A stretch of DNA of 64,000 nt from Heterocephalus glaber (Eukaryota; Chordata; Mammalia; Rodentia; Bathyergidae). The position numbers and the translations under genes were made by a program. Below the pieces are notes generated by a model that saw nothing but the letters and a program-made list of their open reading frames with translations, was not told where the DNA came from and ran no database searches. Each line of letters begins with the position of its first letter. The first letter of the stretch is position 1. Positions 1-10,859 of the stretch are shown in pieces. Location of the stretch: contig NW_004624778.1 in the NCBI RefSeq assembly GCF_000247695.1, positions 13,937,020 to 14,001,019 on the forward strand, given 5' to 3'.

Positions 1-2146
1 GGTTGAGTATCAGATTGTTCCATCTTGTTTCCCTTTGGGGTTGCTGTAGGTGATCCAGAAGTCTGTTTTTGAGGCTTGTTTATGTGTCTTCTCATTTCCA
101 CGGGGTGGGGGGTGCTTCTGGCACCCACACGGCTCACCTTCTCTGGCCTGGGAGCTTGGGATGGCAGTGGGGGAGCTTCCTTCTGGGTCTGGATCTTGTT
201 TCTTGATCCATTCTGCCAGTCTGTTTCTTTTGACTGGTGAATTGAGACCATTTACAATGATGGTTATAGCTAATATGTATTAGGTTTTTCTTTTCATATT
301 GTTTTCCTGCTATTTGTTCCCTGTCTTTCCTCTCTGTTTTATTGTTTGCCCTGCCTGGTGGATTCCTTCTATTGGTGTTCTTGGAATTATGATTGTCATT
401 ATCTCTTTCTAAAATGCCCCTCAAAACACTTTGTAGACCTGGTTTGTTTGTTGTGAATTTCTTCCGTTGTTTTTGTCATGGAAGCATTTTATTTTTCTGT
501 TGATTCTGAATGATAGTTTCGTGGAGTACATCAATCTGTGTTGGAGGTTGTTTTGTTTTAGGGCTTGACTTGAAATACTTCACTTCAGGATCTCTTTGCC
601 TTAAGGGTTTTTGTTGAGAAATCTGCTATGATTCTGATGGACTTTATAGGTGATTTGTTTCTTTTCTCTAACAGCTTTTAATATTCTGTTCTTGTGCTGA
701 ATTTCTAGAATCTTGACTATTATATGTCTTGGTGTGGATTTATTTTGGTCATGGCTATTCAGACTTTTATATGCCTCACTTAGTTGTATGTCAAATCCTT
801 TTTTCATGTTTGGGAAGCTTTCTGCCGTTGTTTCTTTGAACAGATTTTGCATGGCATTTGCACTGTCTCTAGCATTCTTTCTGACTCTAATCAACCTTAT
901 ATTATTTTTCTTTGCATCATCTTGCAATTGTTGGATTGATTTTTCATGTTCTTTTGCTGTTTTTAAGAAATCTTTCTTTTCATGATCAGTAACCACAGTC
1001 CTGTCTTCTAGGTCTGAAATTCTGTCCTTACCTTGGTTCAAAAGATTGGGAATACTTTCTATGGAGTTTTTAATCTCCTAGGTATCTGTTTGAATCTGTT
1101 CTATAGATTCTATTGCTTTCATATGTTGGGCATACATGGTTTCCATCATTTCCTGAAGCTCCTCTATTTTTTAATCTGTGTCTACTCTAGCTTCATTGAG
1201 CATGTCCTTCATTTTAATTGTCATGCCTCATCTATTTGTTTTTTTGCTTCTGCTGCTATATTCCGGTAGGTGGCTTCTGATTTCCTCTATCTCATTGTCC
1301 CCTGGACTTATCCTTGGTGGGCTGGAGGTCTGGGCTTGTATTTTCCTTCTGCATCTTGTCATTTTTTAATTTTTAAATTTTATTTTGTTTTCTGGTTGTT
1401 GCTTATAGATTTCTTATGGGAGATAGCTTTATCACTAATATCGAGGTTTCTTCAGGAAATGTTTATTCCTCAGAGACGTCTTCTAGGTATAGGTGGTTTT
1501 TGGTGTTTGTGTCTATCCCAAGATTCTACCTTCCCACTTTGTTAAGGTTAGGGAGGTTGCTAACTATTTATCTCAGCTCCCAGTCCTTTGGTACTGGTCT
1601 ATGGTAATGGTTGTGACCCCAGACAATCATAGTGTTGTCATATAAGGGAGAACAGCTGATTGTAACAGGTATGACATCCTGGCTAAAATAATACAGTTAA
1701 CAATAACAATAACATCAAGCACAACCTAGCAACTGACAAATAGTGGTAACTGTTAGTTTGGTACCTTTAACCATATGAGCAAGCTCTACCATTACATAAC
1801 AAAATCCAACATAAACCAGGAACTTGTGTGCTATGAGTTTCCCCTTAGCACAATGATTTTACCCTGTGTGTGTGTTGGGGGTGGGGGACTTAAGAGGGAA
1901 AGGGGACAAAACAGAGAGATAAGTGAAGCAAGGCTGGAGGGTACAGGATGAACACCCAGGCTTTGGGAGGCTGGAGAAAATGGCAGGAGAGAAAGAGTGA
2001 AGGAGAAAGCAAAAGAATGTTAAAGTGAACCAAGAAGACAAGAGACACTGTTCACTCACATGAAAATATCATAAAATAGAGACATAATTGGGGAAAGAGG
2101 GAAAGAGAACAAATAGAACAGAGCAAAATTTTAGGTAAAAAGTCTT

Positions 2147-2195
2147 CACACACACACACACACACATAGCAACAACAACAACAACAACAACAACC
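2147..2195. repeat. (CA)n followed by (CAA)n microsatellite
   Basis: About ten CA dinucleotides are followed by about eight CAA/ACA trinucleotides. The repeat lies inside the L1 5'UTR on the opposite strand, so its length is likely to vary between copies of the family. Confidence 0.9.
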
Positions 2196-2589
2196 AGACA
2201 GATAACAGAAAGCCAATCTAGCAAACAAAGTAAAAGGAAAATAATAAAATTCCTTTGGTATCCAAAGTTCTGTTAGTGTCCCCAACAGAGCCCTAAAACG
2301 TTTTGTGTAACCCCACCAAGTCTGCAGTTAGCACTGGGTACCAGGCTGATTTGGGCCTCCTAATGTGTGGGCTGTGGCTGGCCGTTCTTCAGCCAGCAAC
2401 TTTCCAGATACTGCTGCTCTGGCTCGAGCACACATCTCCTCACCCAGGCGTTTCCACGCTACTCTCCCAGCTGTTGTGGCACCCTCCAGTGGAGCCAGCC
2501 CGAGGCTGCTCCCGGGTTGGTGCACGGTTCCTCCAGGACCTTGTGGCTTCTTCAGTTCCACTCCGATGATTAGTTTCACACACTGGTTG

Positions 2590-2623
2590 CAGTGTGTGTG
2601 TGTTTGTGTGTGGGGGGGGAGCC
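2590..2623. repeat. (TG)n / G-run microsatellite
   Basis: An imperfect TG dinucleotide tract ends in a run of eight G. It lies within the antisense L1 5'UTR. Confidence 0.7.
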
Positions 2624-3435
2624 CTTGTCCCAGGCTGGCTAAAGTTGCTTGCCTACTTGAACTGCCAATTGCAGGGCGGAGGCGGGAAGGTCCCTTTCTA
2701 GTCCTGGCCAAAGCATTTCCCTGTGGCACGCCTCCCAGCACAGAGCAGGGTCACATCTCTGGTCCTTACTGGCTAGGGCTAATCTGGGTAGTCCCAGCCC
2801 CTGCTTCTCTGCAGCAGCATTGCCCTCAATCTGCTGTCCAGATGCTGACAGACTAGTGTGTGGGAGCTCTTTCCTCTTGTACCTGGGGCGTTGACAGTGA
2901 AGTGCCCCTGCAACTATTCCGAGTTCAAGCTCTGAGCTTTTTGAAATAAAATGGCAGCACCACCCCCTGCTCACTGCTGCTCCCGCAATTGTGTGGGGAC
3001 TCCGTTCCCCCTCACTCACCAATTGTTGACTCTGGGAGGGTTCTTTCGGAAAGCAGTGTCTCACGCTCTCACTGCTGTCTCTGATTACACAAAATTCTTC
3101 CAGTCCAAGTCGGGTCTCCCTTTCACAGTGTACAGCAAAATTGTTTTCCCTGCCTACTCCCAGCGATGCTGCTACACTGCTCCACGTGGTCTCCGATCTG
3201 CCTCCATGATCTATTTCTTCTCTAGTAATGGATCCTATTTTCTTCTTCGCCTCTGTCAGTTCCTTTGTGGTTCCCTGTACTCTTCACTCTTCGTTTCCTT
3301 TCCGGGCTGCTGTTTTCCAGACTGGGCACTTTCTCTTTGAGAAGTTGTGTGGCTGGTACTCACCACTCTGCCATCTTGCCTATAACATTTTTAGAAAGAG
3401 GGCAACATAAACATGCAACTAGTGGATACTTTCCC

Positions 3436-3633
3436 TTGTTTTTTTTTTATTTTTAAATTTTTTTTGTGGAAACGAATGCATCAACATTTGGTCCAATGGA
3501 AGTGGTTGTAATTCTTCATTCTCAAGGTGCTCATCAGGAATATTTGATCTGACTTTACCCTTCATATGCTTCATCACTGAAAATAGTTGTTCACAAATGT
3601 ACTGCCAAAAAGTGATGACAGGAATAAGGGGTG
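3436..3633 (-). pseudogene. hAT transposase C-terminal (dimerisation) fragment, A-tailed
   Basis: The minus-strand reading from about 3690 to 3419 includes YICEQLFSVMKHMKGKVRS and DEHLENE. These resemble the CEQLFSxMKxxKxKxRSxLxDEHLxN motif of the hAT transposase dimerisation region. The coding similarity is followed on the minus strand by an A-rich stretch (T-rich at 3439-3470 on plus), which suggests a retrocopy of a transposase-derived mRNA or just an A-rich end. No start codon or zinc finger region is visible. The solo LTR at 3639 interrupts the upstream side. Whether it derives from a domesticated hAT gene or from an element itself is open. Confidence 0.5.
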
Positions 3634-3638
3634 ATTGT

Positions 3639-4089
3639 TGTAAGACCGAGGGCCTTACCAAATGCTCCGAGGAGCTGACTACTGTGAGGATCACCTGGGA
3701 GGAAACACACTGGACAGATTGAGATAGTAAAAAAACAGACCTTTATTAGTCTGGCCAGATGGCACCCTCCAAGCAACAAGCTTAGAGAGGCCCCAAGCTC
3801 AGGGGGTTGGAAAGTTTTATAGGGGCTGCAGGGGAGCTTAGCAAGCAGAACTACAGAAGTGGAATTTTTGTGGTTAGGGGATGGTTAGGGGAGTTTCCAG
3901 ATGTTCTTTACTTAGCTAACAGGATGTTCTTTACACAGAAACAATGGTACACTCCATGGTGTCTTAACAGATAAACAAGTGCATTCTGGGAACTCTGTGT
4001 CCTTTAGTGAACCCGAAACCCACAGGGGCAAGATGGAGGGTCTGTAACAAGGTGGCGTTACTTGTGCTAAGTCTCACTTGGGTCTTACA
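3639..4089 (-). mobile_element. Solo LTR of an endogenous retrovirus, 451 bp, with 5-bp target duplication
   Basis: The element begins TGTAAGAC and ends GTCTTACA, so its ends are inverted TG..CA repeats. It is flanked by identical ATTGT at 3634-3638 and 4090-4094. On the minus strand it has a TATAAA-like box (CCTATAAAACTT) followed by AATAAA about 80 bp later, the expected U3-R order. No internal retroviral sequence adjoins it, so it is a solo LTR left by recombination. It sits inside or at the edge of the hAT-like fragment. Confidence 0.85.
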
Positions 4090-4284
4090 ATTGTGAAGTG
4101 AGGGCTATATTCCTTTGAGAAGATAAGTCTTATAAAAGTCTAGCAAGGAGACATGATCAAATTTTTCTTTCCACACTCAAGCACTGCACAATCAAGTTGT
4201 GAAAAATGCTGCTAAAATCCACATAGTAATGTTAAAAGTTTATGATCTTGTGAGACCACCTTATACACTGTCCAGGACTGCATA

Positions 4285-4960
4285 AGCCCCTTGAGCCTCA
4301 GGCTGGACATACCTGCAAATCATTCATGAGGATAAATTAGTTGGTTTCTTTTGGTGATTTCAACCCCCACCCCTGTCCCTGTTCATCCCAGGTCTGCACC
4401 CCTACCACACTTCTTAGCATATTCATACTCCCAGAGAGGAGCAGATACACTATCTTTCTATTCTTGCCCTTTCTTCTTTGCCTTTATTTCCTTGCTGACC
4501 CAAGGTGATACCCTTGAGGACCCCATTAGGGTGGGGCAAAGGGGCTGGGCAAGTGGGTGTGGCCTGTCAATCACAGATATTCAGGACTTGCACAGAACAG
4601 CTTCCAAGCCCTGGATCTGGTATCAGTCAGAGAATTCTATCCTCAGTTCTGGCACAAAAATGAGGGTATAAAAGACAGTGACCATTGGCCTTGTGGCCAC
4701 TGCCTTCTTTCTTTCTCAGTGATCCACTAGAACTCTGCAGAGTGTACTTATTTTCTTAATTTAATTCACCCACACTTACTGTGCAGAACACTTCTTTTCA
4801 GAGCATTTCTTCCTTCTTTTCTTATCTTTAATAGCTTTAATAAATGTAAAACCTTGCTACTTTGTTTCCTGTCCAATTCTTTGTTCAGAAAGGACCCCTG
4901 GAAAGGACACAGAACCCCAGCACTCCACTGATACCCTCCCAGAGAAGTCTTTCAAGACCC
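4285..4960 (+). mobile_element. ERV LTR, plus orientation (same family as the 15.5-16.1 kb copy)
   Basis: The order is LTR-like: a U3 with GGCCTGTCAATCACAGA, a TATA box (GGGTATAAAAGAC, about 4665), then CTCTGCAGAGTG and an AATAAA signal (TTTAATAAATG, about 4838). The same landmarks occur in reverse order and orientation at 15.5-16.1 kb, which supports a shared family. The exact ends and target duplication were not resolved. Confidence 0.65.
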
Positions 4961-5640
4961 ATCTAACCAAATCATATTTCTCCATATTGGAAGTGATAGA
5001 TAAGATGGATCTAAGCCAAGTGTGGTAGGTAGTGAAAGATGTTCCTTATCTTTCAAATACGAAGTCATACCTTCTCTTAAACAGACCCTACTGTCAGTCC
5101 ATTGGCCTGGGCTGTGCTAGTGTCCCATTGTATCCCCAATGCCTAGTTTACCATGATAATGACATTGGCAGTGGGTTTTTCATCTGTGGCTGCACAAAGC
5201 CAAATGACTGGCTGGACACATTTCTGGTCCTTCTGTGCACCTCGGTTTGGTTGTCTTGGCGGCCTCACTCAGACAAGGATGACCACTGGGGGGGGGGCAT
5301 TGGTCAGAAATGGGGCCAGTAGGCATGGGAATCAGAGCCTTGAAACTGTGATTTCCTTACATCCAGTCAGCCCTGGGTGCACCCTCTGCTTGAGGTTCTG
5401 TACTCCAGGAATACCATCCCGGCTCCCTCTAGATTTCCTTAATGTGAAGAGGAAACATTCAAGGTCTAATTTCACCCTGAATTTATACAATTTGTATCTT
5501 ATAATATGTACATAATATTGAAAACCTATTCTTTTACTTACCCTGCTTATTGGGCATTGTTGTATATTACCAAGAAACTTTCTCTACATACAGAAATAAA
5601 AGTTTTTATTAATAGTTTTATCTCTGTGTTTTTGCTCAGT
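4960..5640. other. Unassigned intergenic sequence
   Basis: I recognise no gene or repeat family here. The open frames are short and lack family motifs. A run of nine G lies near 5290. Confidence 0.5.
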
Positions 5641-5860
5641 TGAGCATTTTAATCCATGACTTTTAGTTCAAAATTTTTACTTTCCCTTGAGAATTCTTTT
5701 TTGACCCATATGTTATTTAGTTTAATTGTATTGTGGTCTGACAGCATACTTGGTAAACTTCCTATTCTATTAAATTTATGAGATGTACTTTATGGCTCAG
5801 AATATAGTTGACACTGTGAATGTTCTATATCAGCTTGTGCAGGAGTCATATTAGTGAGGA
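5640..5860 (-). mobile_element. Old L1 ORF2 (endonuclease region) fragment
   Basis: The stretch around TTGTGGTCTGACAGCATAC reads, on the minus strand, like decayed L1 ORF2 endonuclease sequence. It resembles the longer minus-strand fragment at 40.4-42.0 kb. Confidence 0.45.
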
Positions 5861-6489
5861 GGTGAGAAAGGACTGGATCTTCAGGAGGTGGTGTTGACAG
5901 AGAAAGTGGGGAATGATCCACACATTGTCATTTTATCCATAGGAGTAGGACCAGAACCCAGTGTGTGCTTCTGATGGGTGGAATAATGAATTTTTAAAAT
6001 TCTTAATACTTATGCTCCCTTTATATTTAGTAAAAGAGTAATCAAAAAGAAGAGAGTGAAACTTATAGCTTCATAAACTTTTAGAGCATGTGACCACAGA
6101 TTCCTGACTGCATTATTTTTTTTGCTGGTACCCCTGAGAAGAATGGTGCTATTCTGCCATCTTGTGGCCATGTGGCAAAGGAGTCTTCCAGCCATCAGTA
6201 CAAGACAGCAAAAATCTGTTCTATCAAGTTTGAAGATGACAACAAACATACAATGTTCTAGGTAAAATTTGATTTGGTTGAAATCTTATTGATACCAAAC
6301 ATACACAAAGTATTCTGTTTTATGGTACTGCTACCACATGATGAATTCAGCAGATAAATTCCTGGCTTTTTTCGTAGCATGAGAAAAGAATTGCAAGTGC
6401 ACAGTCCAAGTGGCAAGTGAAAAGCAGCTACATTTATTGACGATCACATGAAGATGTGCTCAGGGCAAATCTCCTCCCTCTTCTCCTTC

Positions 6490-6600
6490 CTTGCAGAGGT
6501 AGGAGTCTCATCATGTTGCCCAGGCTGGCCTTGAACTCCTAATCTTCCACTCTGAGCTTCTCATGTAGCTGAGATTATAGGCATCCACCACTGCTTGGTC
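6490..6600 (-). mobile_element. 7SL-derived (B1/Alu-like) SINE fragment
   Basis: The sequence contains GTTGCCCAGGCTGGCCTTGA, the reverse complement of the 7SL left-arm core, followed by the antisense box A side ending near CACCACTGCTTGG. It is diverged and truncated. Confidence 0.7.
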
Positions 6601-6784
6601 CTCACCCACTTCTTAAATAGCACATATTGAGCATACAACACTTTACTTTAGAGTTCATGATATTTTAATAACAATATCTCCTCAATGTGTGGAAAAGTTC
6701 CATCCACAACATGGTAGAGACCAGGGTTTTTAATAGCTAATCAGTAATAAAAAAGAATCCAGGTGATGGTGCAGCATTTTCTTA

Positions 6785-7065
6785 CTGCTGCCCCTGGGTT
6801 CATTTGCTTGGCCTGTCATACAAAGTACCACACATTGAGTGGCTTAAACAACAGAAACTTATTGTTTCAAGATTCTGGAAGCCAAAGACTGAAATTAAGG
6901 TGTTGGCATGTCTGTTCCCTTTTGAGGGCTGTGAGGGAAGGATCTATTCCAGACCTTTCTCCTTGGCTTGTAGATGGCTATCTTCTCCCTGGATCTTTTC
7001 ATATCATCTTGCTTGCAGGCCTACCTCTGTGTACAAATTTCCTTTTTATAATGACAACAGTCACT
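6785..7065 (-). mobile_element. MaLR LTR (MST/MLT1-like), antisense
   Basis: The landmarks GAGTGGCTTAAACAACAGAA, TTCTGGAAGCC and CTCCTTGGCTTGTAGATGGC match the reverse complement of MST/MLT1-type LTR 3' ends. The copy is truncated on its 5' side and diverged. Confidence 0.7.
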
Positions 7066-7109
7066 CTAGATTAAAGTCATATATATGGGAGAATTTATTA
7101 GATTGGCTT

Positions 7110-7715
7110 AGATGATCATATCATAGACAGCTGAGTTAGATAGAAATACAATAGTCAGACAGAGCTGAGACCTCAATAGTCAAGACAAAAGGTGAAAACA
7201 CACTACAGCTACGACCAGAGACACATCAGTTGGGGGCCAAGCCTCAAGATAACCACAAAAGGACCAGGGCTATATATTTCCACAAGGGATGAGATAAATG
7301 ATAACTCCTGGTGTAATAAAGGCATCAGCAACCTCAGTGAGCAACCAAGACCCCTGGATCTGTCACGTACCTGAGAAGTTCTTTGATCTTTCCCATTGGA
7401 TCAATATTATGTATGAAGCTATACTTATAATTTTATTGGTTGATCATAGTTGCGACCAACCTGGCTTTTGCTCTATAAAACTTCCCTGTGAAGTGGGGTC
7501 CTCAGATATTCATTCTGGACCCCTCTGGCCTCTCAGGAGCTATCCACTAAATAAATATTTCCTACTCTTAACCTCTGTTGTTCCTAGAATTCATTCTTTG
7601 ATTTTAGGGAAAACAAATTCAGCTTATCAGACATCTAATAGGTTGGAAATTAGAGTATTTCCCTTATATCATTTGGAGGTCCTATTTTATTTCCTATATC
7701 ATCCCTGTAGCAATC
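7110..7715 (+). mobile_element. ERV LTR, plus orientation (family shared with 28.4-29.1 kb)
   Basis: The LTR-like order is a U3 with GTTAGATAGAAATAC and GTGTAATAAAGGCATCA, a CTATAAAACTTCCCTG box (about 7474), then CTAAATAAATATTTCCTACT (polyadenylation signal) and CTCTGTTGTTCCTAGAATTC. Each of these landmarks recurs, reverse complemented and in reverse order, at 28445-29085. The exact ends are uncertain. Confidence 0.75.
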
Positions 7716-8300
7716 AGAGGCTGAATACTGACCATCTGTAGACTGAAGAGCTAGGGAAACTGTAGCTTCTCAGCCTAAGAAGCTGCAAGCTTCAGAGCAA
7801 GAGAGACCAATGATGCAGCCCCAGTTTGAGGCTGAAGGCTTAGAAATCCCTTTGGAGAATCACTGGTGCAAGTCTCATGTTCAAGGGCTGAAGAGTCTGG
7901 AGTCTGAGTTCCAGGGGTAATAGCAGGAGCAAAGTAAGCCGTCACTCCAGAATGATCAAGTGTGCACATGTGAGCTTCCTCCTTCTTCCATTTTTCATGC
8001 TCTCCAGGCCCATATCCTATTTAATGGCACTCCCTACCTTTAGGACTGGTCTTCCTCACTCAGTTTGCTGACCTCACACCAATGTTCTCTGCAAACTCTC
8101 ACGGACACACCTAGAAGTGTGCTTTCTTAACTTTCTAGGTGTCTTTCAATCCAGTCAAATTGGTAATCAAACTTAACCATTACTCTAAGAAGGCATTAAG
8201 GAAAACTTCTAGTAGGAAGTATTAGTAACTAAATTTTGAAAAATGAAATTGAGATAGAAAATACAGAAGGGTATAGACAGATCAACATGAGCAATCTCTG
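7715..8300. other. Unassigned intergenic sequence
   Basis: No coding signature or repeat family is recognisable to me in this stretch. Confidence 0.5.
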
Positions 8301-8317
8301 TCAAAAGACATAGTTAT

Positions 8318-8483
8318 GATAGAAATTTTACAAAAGGGAAAGGGAGGAAAGGGGGAGGGGTAAGGACTGGGAAAGGAAGGGGTGAAAAAAAGAAATACGA
8401 AGTATTGGGTACAGGTTCTAACTCCCCATGATGAATGCAATCATTATGTACTGCACACATGTACTAATAAAAATTTTACAAAC
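8318..8483 (+). mobile_element. 5'-truncated L1 3' end with target duplication
   Basis: The G/A-rich 3'UTR (GGGAAAGGGAGGAAAGGGGG) and terminal TGTACTAATAAAAATTTTA match the other L1 3' ends in the window (9.0, 33.2 and 42.9 kb). The flanks AAAAGACATAGTT (from 8303) and AAAAGATATAGTT (from 8484) form a nearly perfect target duplication. Confidence 0.75.
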
Positions 8484-8499
8484 AAAAGATATAGTTGTA

Positions 8500-9010
8500 A
8501 AATATATAATACTTAATTTCAAATATTTGTATTAAGTAATCGATGCCTATTCTGAGAAATACTTATGAAATTCACAAAGTATGTTAGTATATAAATGCCA
8601 TAAATAAGTGTTTGAACTGGCTGGCATTCACTTGCCCCTCAAGATTCACACTGAATGGTTTTGAGTAAGCCTCTGGACAGCAGAGGAAGGGCTAGGAACA
8701 CTAGGGAACTGACCTGATACACACAGACAGTTTAAAGGGTTTCCTTCGTCTTCTGGCTTCAGGCTGAGTTCAGCCAATGGACTTGGGAGTTATCAGTAAA
8801 AGATCCACAGGCAGGAGAATTGAAGGTATTTATTCTCCTAACAGGTGTCCTATGAACCTATACCAAAAGCCACAGTTCTGGTCAATTGACTCCTTCTGTA
8901 GAACTGTCTCCTCTTATGTGACCCTATTCTATGGGCTTAGAGGTAATCTCTGCCTTTGAGGTTTCAAACCCCATGGAATTAGATCATCACTTGTTACCTT
9001 CTATAAACTT
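8500..9010. other. Unassigned intergenic sequence
   Basis: I see no gene or repeat family that I can name. Confidence 0.45.
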
Positions 9011-9019
9011 TGCCCACAC

Positions 9020-9813
9020 ATTTTTTTTTTGCTTAAATTCTTTTATTGGTACATTTTAGGTATACAATATGTTTACATTTATCATTGGGTACTTGTACCT
9101 GTACATGATGTATCTTGGTTATTTTTTCCCCATTCCCTGTGCTCCCTTCACCCCCTCCACCCTTCCCTATTTACAAAGGCTTTGTTTTCATTTGTTCCTT
9201 TTCTCATAATTTTTCCTTTCCCTTCTTTCCTTTCCCCTTCCCCTCCTACTTCCCCTACCTCTTTGGACCTTTTCTTCCTATTTCAAATTATCAATTATTC
9301 ATTTTAATCATTTTAATTCTTATTTACACTTTCAGTTTCTAATGACAGAGAAACTATTCAGTATTTACACATGTGTGTCCTATTTATTTCAGTTAAGAGT
9401 ATGGCCTCAATATAAATCCATTTAGCTATAAATGTCTCTAGTATAATTCTTTATGGCTGAGTAGTACTCCATTTTATAAAAAACCAACATCTTCTTTATC
9501 CAGTTTCCAGTTGATGGGCACTTGGGCTGTTTCCAAGCTTTAGTTATTACAAACTGTGCTGTTATAAACATGGGTGCATATATATCACTGTGGTGTGATT
9601 CTTTGTTGTGTTTGGTACCGGAGATCGAACTCAGGATCTTGTGCTTGCAAAGCAGGTAGCAGAACCACTGAGCTGAATCCCCAGCCCTAGTATGATTCTT
9701 TTAATTCTTTTGGGAAGATACCCAGCAGGGGAATGGCTGGGTCAAATGGGACCTCTAGTCCTAGTTCTTTGAGGTATCTCCATACTGATTTCCATAGTGG
9801 TTGTACCAGTCTG
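9020..9813 (-). mobile_element. L1 3' end (ORF2 C-terminus and 3'UTR), 5'-truncated
   Basis: The plus strand starts with a T-run and the reverse of the L1 3' terminus (TTTTATTGGTACATTTTAGG). A C/T-rich 3'UTR follows, then the antisense end of ORF2 (CTGAGTAGTACTCCATTTTA, the reverse complement of the MEYYSAIK codons). CCACACATTTTTT occurs at both ends (about 9013 and 9815), consistent with a target duplication. An ID SINE interrupts the element near 9605-9690. Confidence 0.85.
9605..9692 (-). mobile_element. ID SINE inserted in L1
   Basis: TTGGTACCGGAGATCGAACTC through CTGAGCTGAATCCCCAGCCC is an antisense tRNA-Ala-like ID unit. The flanks TGATTCTTTG and TGATTCTTTT form the target duplication, so this insertion postdates the host L1. 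Confidence 0.9.
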
Positions 9814-9829
9814 TCCACACATTTTTTAA

Positions 9830-10380
9830 GTAGTCATTTGAATAAAATTCTTCTCCAATGATCCAGTTTGTGTTTTCCATCTGTTTCTTGCCAGGATGTT
9901 GAATTACGGGATGTTTACTCTTTTCTTTTGTGTGAATTGAGTATGTGGCAAATGGTACTAAAATACCATCTCTGATTATAAAAAATGGAGACAATTTATA
10001 CTGCAAAGCTACTACATCAACATATGTCTTTTTCCTTTGAGCATAAACTAATGCTCCAATTTCCAGCCAGCTCTGAGTCTCTCTTCAGGTCAGCTCACAC
10101 ACAGCTTGTCAAGGGTGTAAGGGTTGGTCAGACATTGTTATTATTTTGGTTGGACATTTGCCATATGCAGCAACCATCCTTTACAATATGTGAACTAGAA
10201 CTCAGACAGGTTTTCTTATTATTACTGGAAAACTGTTAAGTAAATTTTGTCATGTGACTTTGTCTCTTCTCAGCAGGCAGATGGTTCTTCCATCTTATTC
10301 TGTATGCACATTGTATCATATTAGAATGTTGTACTTTGGTAGCTGGGGACATAAAATGGACATAAAAATTGTGTGTATAT
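9830..10380. other. Unassigned intergenic sequence
   Basis: There is no recognisable gene or repeat here. The open frames are short and featureless. Confidence 0.45.
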
Positions 10381-10382
10381 TC

Positions 10383-10690
10383 TATGGATGGAATTGTGTT
10401 TTCCCAAAATTCGTATGTTGGAGCCCTAATCCCCCAAGTGACTGAATTTGGAGGTATTGTGTTTAGGAGGCCATTAAGATTAAATAAGGTATCAGGGTAG
10501 GGCCCTAATATGATAGGATCAGTGGCTTTCTAAGAATGGGAAGTAATTCCACCACCTGCTCATGTGAAGGCACAGCTGTCTGCAAGTTAGGAGAGCGCAC
10601 TCACTAGGAATCAACTGGCACCTTAATCTTAGACTTCCTAGCCTCCAGAAACATGAGAAGTAAATGACTGCTGTTTAAGCCACCTAGATT
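10383..10690 (+). mobile_element. MaLR LTR (MST/MLT1-like)
   Basis: The order of landmarks fits an MST/MLT1 LTR: TGGAATTGTGTTTTCCCAAA, TCGTATGTTGGAGCCCTAAT, CACCTTAATCTTAGACTTCC, TAGCCTCCAGAAACATGAGA and TGCTGTTTAAGCCACCTAGA. It is in sense orientation and moderately diverged. Confidence 0.8.
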
Positions 10691-10737
10691 ATAGCTTTTT
10701 TTAAGACTAGTTTATAAACTCTATGTTAAGTCCCCCT

Positions 10738-10857
10738 CTAGGCAATTTAGTGAGACTCTGTCTCAAAAATAAAAATAAATAAATAAAAAGGGCTGAGGAT
10801 GTAGCTCAGTGGTAGATCACTCTCCTGGGTTCTATCCCCAGTGTTGAAGAAAAAAAA
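10738..10857 (+). mobile_element. B1-dID type dimeric SINE, 5'-truncated
   Basis: A B1 3' end (TAGTGAGACTCTGTCTCAAA) and an A-rich AATA linker run directly into an ID unit (GGGCTGAGGATGTAGCTCAG, TCCCCAGT). This is the layout of B1-ID dimers. Confidence 0.75.
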
Positions 10858-10859
10858 CC

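Larger units (their letters stand above)
1..3383 (-). mobile_element. L1 LINE, 5' part (5'UTR, decayed ORF1, start of ORF2), runs off left edge
   Basis: Read on the minus strand, the element starts near 3383 with a GGCAAGATGGCAGAGTGG-type L1 5' end. It continues through a GC-richer 5'UTR of about 1.8 kb and then ORF1. A 146-codon open stretch (1041 to 601) matches the ORF1p RNA-binding and C-terminal region, with motifs such as DRISDLEDR, QNLFKE and TPRHIIVKILEIQ. The coiled-coil part (about 1050-1550) is broken by stop codons, so ORF1 is not intact. The inter-ORF spacer lies near 300-600. The first ORF2 endonuclease codons (NGLNSPVKRNRLAEWIKKQD-like) lie near 150-290. The 5'UTR contains CA, CAA and TG microsatellites. 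Most of ORF2 lies outside the window or has been replaced before its edge. Confidence 0.88.

Noticed and set aside
2303..3064. Overlapping open frames of 130-163 codons
   Set aside because: They lie within the antisense L1 5'UTR, which is GC-rich and noncoding.
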